From Acidobacteriota bacterium (GTDB lineage Bacteria > Acidobacteriota > Terriglobia > Terriglobales > Acidobacteriaceae), in NCBI GenBank assembly GCA_021799405.1, contig JAJZAL010000027.1, forward strand, positions 1 through 33,442: a DNA stretch of 33,442 bases. The letters are read 5' to 3'. The translations under genes and the position numbers were made by a program. Below are positions 1 to 8,176 of the stretch, one piece after another. The notes beneath the pieces are model-generated. The model saw nothing but the letters and a program-made list of their open reading frames with translations, searched no databases and was not told the origin of the DNA. Position 1 is the stretch's first letter. Each line of letters begins with the position of its first letter.

Positions 1-494
1 AATTCATCGCCGAATTACAAGGCAGCGAATACCAGGCTTTCCTCCGCCGCATGCTCGGCCCGCACAAGTTCATCCTTACCTTCGAGTGGTATTACGCATG
101 GGAAGGCTGCGCCGTATCCCCGCACTGCGATGCAGTCCGCAAATTGGCCACCCACATCTTCTACTTCAATACTCAAGAGGACTGGAATCCGGCTTGGGGA
201 GGCGAAATCCTCATTCTCGACAGCGGCCGGCGCTTCCGCGCCCATTCCGCTCCCAGCTTTGATGACCTCAACGTCGCCGCCTCGCTCGAACCTTGGGGGA
301 ATAGAAGCCTGCTATTCCAGCGAACTCCGCATTCCTGGCACGGCGTCCGCCCGCTCCAATGCCCGCCGGGCAAACTTCGCAAACTCTTCATCGTCACGAT
401 CAATGTACCCACCTTTCAGGTCTGGTGGCGCAATGTTCGCGGCAAGGACCCGGACGGCTTCCGCATCCGGTCGCAGCAGGCAGTGGCACGCTGA
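1..494 (+). CDS. 2-oxoglutarate/Fe(II) dioxygenase, C-terminal part (5' truncated by window edge)
   Basis: The reading frame is open from the window edge (first full codon at position 3) to a TGA at 492-494, so the N-terminus lies outside. The visible 163 residues look like the double-stranded beta-helix core of the prolyl-4-hydroxylase-type 2OG-Fe(II) oxygenases. A proximal iron-binding H-x-D is seen in SPHCD, followed by GGEILILD. The distal His is in TPHSWHGV, and a basic stretch KLRKLF sits where the 2-oxoglutarate carboxylate is usually held. Such enzymes hydroxylate protein side chains or small molecules; the substrate cannot be told from this fragment. The gene converges with the leftward gene ending at 616. 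The family call is fairly secure and the specific function is unknown. Confidence 0.75.
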   Translation, partial: FIAELQGSEYQAFLRRMLGPHKFILTFEWYYAWEGCAVSPHCDAVRKLATHIFYFNTQEDWNPAWGGEILILDSGRRFRAHSAPSFDDLNVAASLEPWGNRSLLFQRTPHSWHGVRPLQCPPGKLRKLFIVTINVPTFQVWWRNVRGKDPDGFRIRSQQAVAR

Positions 495-577
495 CAGCCA
501 GAACAAACACAACTCTTGAAAAGTGGAAATTTCACAACCGCGCAGCAATGCACCACTGAGTGCCCGACTGCCTGGCT

Positions 578-599
578 GGGGAAGACCCCGGTCTTCCCC
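578..599. terminator. perfect GC-rich hairpin between convergent genes
   Basis: GGGGAAGACC and its exact reverse complement GGTCTTCCCC are separated by only CC, giving a stem of nine or ten base pairs. It lies in the 121-nt gap between two convergent genes, where a bidirectional terminator is expected. There is no T-tract on either side, so intrinsic termination is only a possibility. Confidence 0.4.
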
Positions 600-615
600 T
601 CCCAAACCGCCATCT

Positions 616-2574
616 CTACTCAGCTCTAAACCCCACATAGCTGTGTGGCAGCACCGTCACCGTAAAGCTCGTTCGTGCGGAAGCACCCGGCATCTGCGCA
701 AGCATGGGATGCTGGATCGTCTCGCCTGTAAGCTGCACGCCTGTCACCAGGTTCTCGAGTTTTTTGCCTTCGCCCAGCACAGAAACCGTCACGGTCACCG
801 GCTTGTTCCGGTAAGACTCCACCACAAAAGTCCCGTTGTTATAAGCAAACAGGCTCACCTGGCTCGGCGCATCCATCGTCACCGGAAAACTCCGCATGAT
901 GTAGCTCTTGATCGACGTCAACACCGGCTGTGGCAAATCGTACAAGTCGTTAAAGTTGTCCGGAATAGTCAGCACAAACAAATTCCCGTGCCCGTAGTGA
1001 TCCATCAGCAACAGAGGCGCGCCATACCCATTCGCAGTGCCCCGCACCACCGGCCACGCATCGTTCGTCTCATACACCACTGCCGGAACCATCACCTCAT
1101 CCTTGCCCGGCGTCGAACCCATCGCAGTTCCATTGCCCGCGCCAAATGCCGACCAGTACTTATCAATTCGCAACTGCCGGTCCGCCACATGCAACTCGCA
1201 AATGCTCCCGAAACCACGCGGCTCCAGCGCCTTCACCAACCCTGATGTCACCACCACATCACCGCCCGCCATCAGGTTGCCCTTGATTTCCTGCACAATA
1301 TTTGGGTCTGCCGCCGCCGATTTCGTCAGGATCAGCATCTTCGCACCCTTCGGAAACTCCGGCACCATGTTGATCGGTATCCCCATCATCCCCAGATACT
1401 CTTCTAGAAACTTCTCACCCGTCGAGTAATACGGCCGATACAAATCAATCCCCATCGGCGTCCCCAGCTTACCCACCAGTGGGTCGATCTCCGCCAGAGC
1501 ATCTCCGGCTACTGCCGCGAATGTCGGATAGTGGATATGGAAGCCGAACTTGCTCATGCGGAACATCTCTCTCCCGTACAGCTTCTCGTAGTTAAAACTC
1601 GTCGGCAGATTCGCCCACTCTCCGCGATCTCCCGGCATCGCCGGCCTCAGCAGCGCCGTATACTCAAACAGCATGATCTGCGGCGCTTTCGCCAGCATCG
1701 TGTCCCACAGCTCTTCTGCATAGCGGTCCACATACCGGATGCTGAATGTATCTACCCATCCACCGCCATTCTCGCCCGGCGCTACATTGTCAAAGTAGCG
1801 GATGATCTCGTAGCTCTCGTACTGCTGCAGATTCTGGTCCGTAATCACCGGATCTCGCGTTTCCGTACCCGTATAGATCCCGCTGAATATGTGCGGTTCG
1901 TTCTTCAGGTCGTAGCCGTTCGCATGAAAATCCGGATACCAGTTCGGAAACTTGATCACAATCTGCACTTTCGGATTCACCGACTTCGCCGCACCCACCA
2001 CCAGGTCGCGCGAAACCTCATCCATCAGCTTCAAGCGAAACTGCGACCAGCTCTGATTCCCCTTCGCCGCAATGTCCGAAGGCGTCTTCGTATTGTTGAA
2101 GAAAAAATCGTCCAGAATAATGTGGTTGAAATGCCGCGCCGTGAGCTCCGCCACGCTCTTCACATACGCGCGATCCGCCGGATTCGTGTAGCAGAAGGAC
2201 TTGAACTGCCCGTTGTCCCTGTCCGAATACGCAATCCCTCCGGCAACCTCAACGCCCTGGCTCTTGAAGAATTGCTTCACACCGTCGATCGCCGCGCTGC
2301 TCGCGATGTTCCGGCTGCGATACGTCTCGATGTAAACCTTGTCCACCTTCACATGGCTCGTAATCTCTTTCCATGAGCTCTCGAGCCATGCATGGTCGCT
2401 GTACATCCTTTCCACCACGTTCACCGGGATATACACTGCGACCTTGAAATTCTGGTGCTCCGCAGTCGGCGCGGGAATCGCCAACCCTCCGCTCGCTTCC
2501 GTCTGCGCACCCGACGGCAACGCAACGCACCCCATCACCAGAACGCAACCCAGCCAGCGCAGCAAAGAACGCAT
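616..2574 (-). CDS. secreted glycoside-hydrolase-like protein (TIM-barrel plus GATase1-like domain), function unknown
   Basis: The protein has 652 residues from the ATG at 2574. This start was chosen over an upstream in-frame start at 2634 because AGGAG lies eight bases before it and because it begins directly with a signal peptide (MRSLLRWLGC, hydrophobic run, cleavage near SGAQ). Residues about 40-350 look like a TIM barrel of the hypothetical glycosyl-hydrolase type, with acidic positions D155-D156 (HIILDDFFF) and E304 (LFEYTALL) as possible catalytic residues. Residues about 375-450 resemble the GATase1-like domain that follows the barrel in GH42-type enzymes (MLILTKSAA, then GGDVVVTSG). 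A beta-rich C-terminus follows. It probably acts on a polysaccharide outside the cytoplasm. The domain reading is by eye and no family number is claimed. Confidence 0.6.
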   Translation of the reverse strand: MRSLLRWLGCVLVMGCVALPSGAQTEASGGLAIPAPTAEHQNFKVAVYIPVNVVERMYSDHAWLESSWKEITSHVKVDKVYIETYRSRNIASSAAIDGVKQFFKSQGVEVAGGIAYSDRDNGQFKSFCYTNPADRAYVKSVAELTARHFNHIILDDFFFNNTKTPSDIAAKGNQSWSQFRLKLMDEVSRDLVVGAAKSVNPKVQIVIKFPNWYPDFHANGYDLKNEPHIFSGIYTGTETRDPVITDQNLQQYESYEIIRYFDNVAPGENGGGWVDTFSIRYVDRYAEELWDTMLAKAPQIMLFEYTALLRPAMPGDRGEWANLPTSFNYEKLYGREMFRMSKFGFHIHYPTFAAVAGDALAEIDPLVGKLGTPMGIDLYRPYYSTGEKFLEEYLGMMGIPINMVPEFPKGAKMLILTKSAAADPNIVQEIKGNLMAGGDVVVTSGLVKALEPRGFGSICELHVADRQLRIDKYWSAFGAGNGTAMGSTPGKDEVMVPAVVYETNDAWPVVRGTANGYGAPLLLMDHYGHGNLFVLTIPDNFNDLYDLPQPVLTSIKSYIMRSFPVTMDAPSQVSLFAYNNGTFVVESYRNKPVTVTVSVLGEGKKLENLVTGVQLTGETIQHPMLAQMPGASARTSFTVTVLPHSYVGFRAE

Positions 2575-2893
2575 CCGAAATCTCCTGATAAAACGATTGA
2601 CCGCAAGATACGCCCGTTGCAGGCCATATGGCAAATCGATTCACCAAGCCTGCGCAAATCGCAGCATCTCAGGAAATCCATCTCGCGCTGGGCGTGTCCT
2701 TTCGGACCCATCATTCCGAGCAAAGGCTCATCCACTCCGCGGTCGAGATGATTCAAAGGCGGGCCGTGTCGAGCGAAGTTTTCGCCTCGGCGGAACGCAA
2801 TCGAGCAATCTGTGGCTCAGACTCCCACACTCGTTCCGCGCCCGCGGCAATCCCGCCTGCCAAACACTGGGAACTGGAGACAAAAGCTGGCTC
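2575..2893. other. 319-nt gene-free spacer between ribF and the GH-like gene
   Basis: Both flanking genes are leftward. The left 60 bases hold the ribosome binding site and possible promoter of the GH-like gene. The middle has no convincing gene: a rightward 89-codon frame at 2628-2897 lacks a ribosome binding site and recognisable sequence. An imperfect hairpin lies at 2770-2789 (CGAGCGAA / TTCGCCTCG, one bulge). At 2866-2905 there are ACTGGGA and ACTGGAG followed by GCTGGCT-like units, resembling decayed copies of the period-7 elements found in the ribosomal operon. The stretch may be a dispersed intergenic repeat or gene debris. Confidence 0.5.
2605..2634 (-). promoter_or_regulatory. possible sigma70-type promoter of the secreted GH-like gene
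   Basis: On the minus strand TTGCCA (2634-2629) is followed after 18 bases by TATCTT (2610-2605), about 30 bases before the ATG at 2574 and ahead of its AGGAG site. Both boxes depart from consensus, so this is a weak candidate. Confidence 0.3.
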
Positions 2894-3838
2894 CTAGCGG
2901 CTGGCAGCCGCCAGCCCGTGATATCGCTTCGCCTTCGCCACATCGTGTATGATCTGCTCCTTCAGCGCTTCCGCCGACGGAAACTTCTGTTCTTCGCGCA
3001 GCCGTGCTAGAAAACACACTTCCACCGGCGTCTCAGGTTCGATCTCCACAGGCTCAAAATTCAACAGGTAGGACTCGATCGCGTAGCTCTCCACTCCAAA
3101 TGTAGGCCGCACCCCGCAATTGGTCACCGCCTCAAACCAGCGCTCCCCAACCCGTACCCGCGTCACATAAACGCCATTCGCAGGCGTCAGCTCCGCATAC
3201 GGTGCAAGATTGATTGTCGGCACCAGCAGCTTGCTCCCCACTCCGCGGCCCCGCTCCTGCGTCGACTCAATCGAAAACGCCCGCCCCAGCAGCGCCCGTG
3301 CCAGGCTCGTATTGCCCGCAACAATCCGCTGGCGCACCTCGCTGCTCGACACCGTGATTCCGCGCACCATCAGCGCCCGATGCCCGAAAACCTCAAAGCC
3401 CAGTTGCTTGCCAAAACGAATCAGGTCTTCCGTGCCCGCCTCGGCATCGCGCCCAAAGCGAAAGCTTTCGCCTTCATGCACCTCAACGGCACGCAATGCT
3501 CGCGCCAGCACCTGATCGGCAAAATCATATGCCGGCGTCTGCGAAAACTCTTCCGTGAATGGCAGAATCAGCGTCGCATCGATGCCCGTCTGCGCCAGCA
3601 ACTCCAGGCGCTGCGGCATCGGCGTAATCAGCTTTGGAGCCATCTCTGGACGTAGCACTCGCACAGGATGCGGATCGAAAGTCACCGCCACCGAAACCGC
3701 TCCTCGCATCTGGCCGCGCTTGCGAACCTCCGCCAGAATCGCCTGGTGCCCGCAATGCACCCCATCGAAATTGCCAATCGCCACCACGGAGCGGCCCGGC
3801 ATGTCGGGAATATCAGCCAGCGAGCGGAATACTTGCAT
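2894..3838 (-). CDS. ribF: bifunctional riboflavin kinase / FAD synthetase
   Basis: RibF phosphorylates riboflavin to FMN and adenylylates FMN to FAD in the cytoplasm. The N-terminal nucleotidyltransferase domain shows AIGNFDGVHCGHQAIL, the GxFDGxHxGH ATP-binding signature. The C-terminal kinase domain (from about residue 185) shows TNCGVRPTF and a late conserved Glu region (VEVCFLARLREEQKF). I take the ATG at 3838, giving 314 residues close to family size; it sits one base after the TGA of the upstream gene. A TTG four codons earlier (3850) is an alternative that would overlap that gene. This is the last gene of the ygfZ-DUF1844-PhnP-like-ribF operon and is probably translated by coupling, since no strong ribosome binding site is seen. 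Confidence 0.95.
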   Translation of the reverse strand: MQVFRSLADIPDMPGRSVVAIGNFDGVHCGHQAILAEVRKRGQMRGAVSVAVTFDPHPVRVLRPEMAPKLITPMPQRLELLAQTGIDATLILPFTEEFSQTPAYDFADQVLARALRAVEVHEGESFRFGRDAEAGTEDLIRFGKQLGFEVFGHRALMVRGITVSSSEVRQRIVAGNTSLARALLGRAFSIESTQERGRGVGSKLLVPTINLAPYAELTPANGVYVTRVRVGERWFEAVTNCGVRPTFGVESYAIESYLLNFEPVEIEPETPVEVCFLARLREEQKFPSAEALKEQIIHDVAKAKRYHGLAAASR

Positions 3839-3839
3839 G

Positions 3840-4619
3840 TCAGATTTCAATCGGAATTCTCAATCCGTCGTAGGACAGGCGCACATTCGGCGGAAACGCG
3901 GCCTCCGTCGTCTCATGGTCCACTTCGTGCGACATGTGCGTCAGCCAGGCGCGCCGCGGCTTTAGCACTTCCACCCATCGCAGTGCTTCCTCAAGATTCG
4001 CGTGGCTCGGATGCGCCTGCGGCCTCAGCCCATCCAGAATCATCACGTCCAGATTCTCAAGCAACGGCAAGCTCGACTCGGGGATCGACTTCATGTCCGT
4101 CAGATATGCCGCCGAACCGAACCGGAACCCTGAAACCTCCGTGGGGCCGTGCTGCAGCGGCACACGTTGAAACGTCACTCCGTTCACTTCCGTCGTATCG
4201 TGTCCTGCAATCGTATGCAACTTCACACGCGCCCGCGTTGGATACTGCGACTCCGGCGAAAATGTGTATTCAAACACGCGCTCCAGAATCGCAGCCGTCT
4301 CCGCATCGGCATACAGCGGCAGATGCCCCGGCCTGTGCGGGTAGCTCAACGGCCGCAAATCATCCAGGCCCAGGATGTGATCCGCGTGCGCGTGCGTATA
4401 GAAAACCGCATCTACTCGCTGAATCCCCTCGCGCAGCGCCTGCTCGCGAAAATCCGGCCCCGTATCGACCACCACCCGCCGGTTCTGCCACTCAATCGCA
4501 ATCGAAGGCCGCAGCCGGCGATTCCTGGCATCCGGCGACGTACACACCGCGCAGGTGCAGCCGAGCGTGGGCACGCCCATCGACGTGCCGCTCCCGAGAA
4601 TGACAATTTCGGCTTTCAT
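3840..4619 (-). CDS. metallo-beta-lactamase-fold phosphodiesterase, PhnP-like
   Basis: The 259-residue protein has the di-metal motif HxHxDH (H76, H78, D80, H81 in THAHADHILGLDD), an N-terminal LGSGTSMGVP strand and later metal-site regions DGLRPQAHPSH and LTHMSHEVDH. It also carries GCTCAVC with Cys21, Cys23 and Cys26. In E. coli PhnP these same three positions, with a late His, bind a structural zinc, so the resemblance is to PhnP (phosphoribosyl cyclic phosphodiesterase) rather than to glyoxalase II or RNase Z. No phosphonate genes lie nearby, so the substrate here may be another cyclic or nucleotide-like phosphodiester. The gene is third in the operon, 15 bases after the DUF1844 gene and one base before ribF. 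Confidence 0.85.
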   Translation of the reverse strand: MKAEIVILGSGTSMGVPTLGCTCAVCTSPDARNRRLRPSIAIEWQNRRVVVDTGPDFREQALREGIQRVDAVFYTHAHADHILGLDDLRPLSYPHRPGHLPLYADAETAAILERVFEYTFSPESQYPTRARVKLHTIAGHDTTEVNGVTFQRVPLQHGPTEVSGFRFGSAAYLTDMKSIPESSLPLLENLDVMILDGLRPQAHPSHANLEEALRWVEVLKPRRAWLTHMSHEVDHETTEAAFPPNVRLSYDGLRIPIEI

Positions 4620-4634
4620 CCTGAAGCGTGAACG

Positions 4635-5249
4635 TTATCCCCGGCCCGTAGGTGGCTTCTGAGCGGCTTGCGCAATGGCGTTGGTGATTTCCAGGAACAT
4701 CATTCGTAGCTCGAAAAGCGCATTCTGCAGCATGCGCTGCTCGCGCTCGTTCAAATTGCCCTTGGTCTTCTCCTGCAGTACGCCCAGCATGTCTACGCTC
4801 TGGCGTGCGCCAAGAATATCCACCCGCGGCTTCTGGCCCGGTTCCGTACCCGCACCCATCGCAATCATCGCCGAAAGATAAATTGACTGAATGACATGCT
4901 CAAACGTCACCGGACCGGTAGCTTCCATGCCCGGATTCGCCTGCTTCAGCATCTGGTCGAGACTTTCAGACGATGCCCGATAAGCGGCATGCTGCTCGGC
5001 GGACTCTTCGTCCGTAATCGGCCGTCCCTCTTCGGATTCTTCGGCATCTGGCTCACGGCTCGCCTCCGCGGCCGGCTCCGCTGCAGGGGGCTCCCTGCGC
5101 GGCATGCTCACTACATTGTCGGCCTGAGCCTTCGCGGCTTCCGGCGCAGATGTTTCACTTGCCTGGCTGCTGGTGCTCTCATCGCGCAAATCACCCTCAG
5201 AGGTGAACTTGCGGCGGTCGGTAACTGTAAATCCGGTCTTTTCGTCCAT
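4635..5249 (-). CDS. DUF1844 domain protein
   Basis: The 204-residue protein has two parts. Residues 1 to about 95 are rich in Glu, Ala, Ser and Pro and probably disordered. Residues about 110-195 match the DUF1844 pattern as I know it: FEHVIQSIYLSAMIAMG, a DILGARQSVDMLGVLQEKTKGNL stretch seen in pieces, then REQRMLQNALFELRMMFLEI. The family is small, helical and of unknown function. No signal peptide or membrane segment is seen. The start ATG has CGGAGAGAG upstream. It is second in the operon, 20 bases after ygfZ. Confidence 0.85.
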   Translation of the reverse strand: MDEKTGFTVTDRRKFTSEGDLRDESTSSQASETSAPEAAKAQADNVVSMPRREPPAAEPAAEASREPDAEESEEGRPITDEESAEQHAAYRASSESLDQMLKQANPGMEATGPVTFEHVIQSIYLSAMIAMGAGTEPGQKPRVDILGARQSVDMLGVLQEKTKGNLNEREQRMLQNALFELRMMFLEITNAIAQAAQKPPTGRG

Positions 5250-5269
5250 AACTCTCTCCGCGACGATCC

Positions 5270-6391
5270 TTAACTAACCGCCGCATGCTGACTTGCGTAA
5301 TCCTGCAAATTTTTGCGAAGACTGGCCACCTCTTCGGCATCCAGAACTCGTACCGTACCCGCCGCACAGGTCAATCCCAGGTTGCGGGCTACCGGCTCGT
5401 TGCGCACCATGCCCAGCGCGAGCGTTTTCCGCCCGCCCGGCAGCGCAATGTCGGCTACGCTCGTGATCTCACCCACTGCCTGCCCCTCGGCCATAATCTG
5501 CGCCGGCAACTCCGGCTGCGAGCCCTCCAGCTCCAGCAGTCGCATCTGCCGGTGCACCGTCGCGCGCGAGCGAATCCGCTCCACAATCTCCTGCCCAAGG
5601 TAGCAGCCCTTCTGGAAGTGCAGCGGCCTCACCGCGTCCACTTCCTGCGACAGATATTTCTCGTCAAAATCCACGCCATAAAGCGGCACGCCTTCGGCTA
5701 CGCGCAGCATTTCCAGTGCGTCAATCCCTGCCGGCTCCACGCCTGCCTCGCGCAGCTTCTCCCACAGTCGCGCTGCACTCGCTTCCGGGAGCCAGATCGC
5801 AAATCTCTGCGTCACCGGAGAGTACTCCCGCGATACCATGACGCGGTGACCCTCCCAGTCGCACTCCACGAAGCTCCACTCGCCCTCCGGCGTCTTCAGC
5901 CCCGCGGTGCCAAGCACGGCCTCAGCCCGTGGACCCGCCACACCAAGCGCCGTCTGCCCGTTGACCTTTCCCAGCTCCACATCGTCCATGATGATGAAGT
6001 GGTCAAAGTGGGCCATGAGCGCCTCGGCCTGAGACTCGTCCGTAGCCAGCAGGATATGATCGGAGCAACGGTAAGCCGTAGCATCGCCAAGGATTCGTCC
6101 CTGCGCATTGAGCACAAAACTGTAATTCGAGCGGCTGGGCTCAAGATCCCTGACTGTATTCGTGATCATCCCGTTGAGCCAGCGCACCTGGTCGCCGCCG
6201 CTCACACGCAACAGGCAGCGGTATCCAAGGTCGTAAACCGCCGCCAAACCCAGAATCGAGAGGAGCTCGTGCTGAGGATCGCGCCATTGCCGCACCATTT
6301 GCCTTCCCTGGTGCATGCAGAGGGCAATCTCGCCGTCCTTCTCAGTCGAAAACAGTGCCAGCGGAGTGATCGCTCCGGAAATTTCACTCAT
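5270..6391 (-). CDS. ygfZ: YgfZ/GcvT-like folate-binding protein
   Basis: The protein belongs to the YgfZ branch of the GcvT fold, tetrahydrofolate-dependent proteins that help assembly or repair of some iron-sulfur enzymes and tRNA modification. The family signature K-G-C-Y-x-G-Q-E is intact as KGCYLGQEIVERI. GcvT-like features precede it, such as LRVSGGDQVRWLNGM near the N-terminus. The ATG at 6391 (373 residues) is preceded by AAGGGTGAG seven bases upstream. A GTG four codons earlier (6403) is possible if the message is leaderless, because a TATAAT box lies only about seven bases before that GTG. This is the first gene of the leftward operon ending with ribF. Confidence 0.9.
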   Translation of the reverse strand: MSEISGAITPLALFSTEKDGEIALCMHQGRQMVRQWRDPQHELLSILGLAAVYDLGYRCLLRVSGGDQVRWLNGMITNTVRDLEPSRSNYSFVLNAQGRILGDATAYRCSDHILLATDESQAEALMAHFDHFIIMDDVELGKVNGQTALGVAGPRAEAVLGTAGLKTPEGEWSFVECDWEGHRVMVSREYSPVTQRFAIWLPEASAARLWEKLREAGVEPAGIDALEMLRVAEGVPLYGVDFDEKYLSQEVDAVRPLHFQKGCYLGQEIVERIRSRATVHRQMRLLELEGSQPELPAQIMAEGQAVGEITSVADIALPGGRKTLALGMVRNEPVARNLGLTCAAGTVRVLDAEEVASLRKNLQDYASQHAAVS

Positions 6392-6408
6392 GTGTAGGCT
6401 CACCCTTG

Positions 6409-6414
6409 ATTATA
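6409..6414 (-). promoter_or_regulatory. TATAAT -10 box upstream of ygfZ
   Basis: The minus strand reads GCTTATAATC here, an exact -10 hexamer. At the usual distance the -35 region would be TGCCGG, a poor match. The expected start of transcription, near 6402-6403, would fall inside the AAGGGTGAG site for the ATG at 6391 and almost on an in-frame GTG at 6403. Either the box is fortuitous or the message is leaderless. Confidence 0.45.
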
Positions 6415-6493
6415 AGCGGGCTCAACGGGGCCCGGCATCTGCCGGAGGTACTGGAATCACCGGCTTCGCGCTCACTGCTCAGGATATTCAGGT

Positions 6494-8176
6494 ATGAAAT
6501 TCTCCTTTCCTTTTCGTATTACAGCCGCTGCGGCCGTCCTTTCCCTTTGCGCGGCCTTCGGCGCCATGGCTTCGGCGCAGTCCGCGGCCCAATCCACTAT
6601 CCACCCCGGCAAAACCTCCGCCCCGCGGCCCGAAGCGCCGCCACCCCACACGAAGACCCCGGCAAAAAAGCCGGACTCCGTCATCACGGCCCAGCAGGCG
6701 AAAGAGCTCTTCGCTTCTGTCGACCAGATCATGCGGTTCGACTCCCGCGATTCCGGCCTCCCCATCAAGCACCCGGTCAAGCGCAAGCTCACCACGCGCG
6801 CCGATGTCGAGAAATACCTCGAGTCCAAACTGAAAAATGGCAAAGACTCCAAACGCATGATGCGCTCCGCCATCATCCTCAAAAAATTCGGACTCCTGCC
6901 TCAAAACTTCGACCTCGGCCCGTTCATGGTCAAGCTCCTCAAGGAGCAAATCGCCGGTTACTACGACAGCAAAACCAAAACCGTCTATATGCTCAACTGG
7001 ATCGCCCCAAAGGAGCAGAAACCCGTCCTTGCCCACGAACTCATGCACGCCTTGCAGGATCAGTACGTAAACCTGCAGAAATGGGGCAATAAGTCCCTCG
7101 ACGGCATCTCCCGCAACGTCACTCAGGACAACCGCCATATTCGCGTCGACGAAGACGATACGGCACGGCAGGCAGTCCTCGAAGGCCAGGCCATGGTTAC
7201 CTACATCGATTACGCCCTGGCTCCCCACGGCATCAGCATCGCCCAGAACCCGGACTTTATCCTCAACCACTTGAGCGATCTCACCGACGATACCAAGGGC
7301 TCGCCCGTCATGGCCAGCGCTCCGCGCGTGCTCCGTGAATCGCTCATCTTCCCTTACCGCGAAGGCCTTCGCTTCGAAATCGAGCTGCTCCGCGACGAAG
7401 GCAAACGGGGCGCCTTTGCCGATACCCTCAACAACCCTCCATCCAGCACCTATCAGGTAATGGACCCCGCGGCCTATGAGAGCCACGCAAAAGTGCCCGT
7501 GCTCACTTTGCCCAACGTCCACCCTCTGCTCGACCGCAACTATAGACCTTATGACGTTGGCGTCATGGGCGAGCTCGACGCGCGCATGCTCCTCCAGCTC
7601 ACCACCAGCGACAGCGCCGCCAATCGGATTGCCTCACATTGGGACGGCGGCATCTACTTCGTCGCCCAAAAGAAGCACGCCGCAAACAAGAACTCAACCG
7701 CATCCGTAGCGCTCTTCTACCTCTCGCACTGGAGAAACCGAGGCGCCGCCCGGCTCTTTGCAAAAAACTATGAAGCGGAAGTCTTGAAGAAATACCCGCA
7801 TTCCGCGCTGCAATCCGGCGCGACAACCGATGATCACGTCTACACGACTGACCAGGGCCCGGTACTCATTACCATCAGCGGGCGATACGTTTTTGTGAGC
7901 GAAAGCTTTCCCCTCAACACGGCGCGCAAGCTCAATTTCATGCTTCTCGGTGCGCAGCACGCGCTCGCCGGCGAGGAAACAGCCGCTTACCAACCTGCAT
8001 ACCCTGACCTGACCGGCGCCCTGAGCGACTTCGCGCAGCGGGCTGGCATCCTGCGCACGGCGCTTCCGCCCGCCGGCGCCTTTTCGTACCTGCAAGACCG
8101 CCGCTCACGCGGCATTTATACTGACATTTCTGTGGAGTCCCATCCTTGGAGCAACGAATGCAACAGGCAGAAGTAG
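6494..8176 (+). CDS. secreted protein with HExxH zinc-peptidase motif, family not recognised
   Basis: The 560-residue protein starts at ATG 6494 with AGGA nine bases upstream. An N-terminal signal peptide (MKFSFPFRI, Ala/Leu core, AMASAQS) is followed by a Pro/Lys/Thr-rich linker to about residue 60. The region AHELMHALQDQ holds H181-E182-x-x-H185, the zinc-binding HExxH. A Glu in LEGQAM (E230), 45 residues past the second His, is placed like the third ligand of gluzincins. The C-terminal half (LFYLSHWRNRGAARLFAKNYEAEV, seen in pieces, and VLITISGRYVFVSESF) resembles scaffolds of large hypothetical exported proteins. It is probably an exported or envelope metallopeptidase; loss of activity cannot be excluded. 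It heads an eight-gene run and overlaps mtnP by 19 bases. Confidence 0.7.
   Translation: MKFSFPFRITAAAAVLSLCAAFGAMASAQSAAQSTIHPGKTSAPRPEAPPPHTKTPAKKPDSVITAQQAKELFASVDQIMRFDSRDSGLPIKHPVKRKLTTRADVEKYLESKLKNGKDSKRMMRSAIILKKFGLLPQNFDLGPFMVKLLKEQIAGYYDSKTKTVYMLNWIAPKEQKPVLAHELMHALQDQYVNLQKWGNKSLDGISRNVTQDNRHIRVDEDDTARQAVLEGQAMVTYIDYALAPHGISIAQNPDFILNHLSDLTDDTKGSPVMASAPRVLRESLIFPYREGLRFEIELLRDEGKRGAFADTLNNPPSSTYQVMDPAAYESHAKVPVLTLPNVHPLLDRNYRPYDVGVMGELDARMLLQLTTSDSAANRIASHWDGGIYFVAQKKHAANKNSTASVALFYLSHWRNRGAARLFAKNYEAEVLKKYPHSALQSGATTDDHVYTTDQGPVLITISGRYVFVSESFPLNTARKLNFMLLGAQHALAGEETAAYQPAYPDLTGALSDFAQRAGILRTALPPAGAFSYLQDRRSRGIYTDISVESHPWSNECNRQK

Noticed and set aside
578..599. Insertion-sequence end or attachment site
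   Set aside because: The palindrome stands alone, without a second copy, transposase or target duplication. A terminator-like role between convergent genes fits better.
2628..2897. 89-codon frame in the ribF/GH-like gap
   Set aside because: It has no ribosome binding site, no recognisable sequence, and runs into the end of ribF. Debris or chance is more likely.
5285..6397. 370-codon rightward open frame opposite ygfZ
   Set aside because: It is the antisense mirror of a gene with the KGCYLGQE signature, with His/Arg/Leu-rich content and no ribosome binding site.
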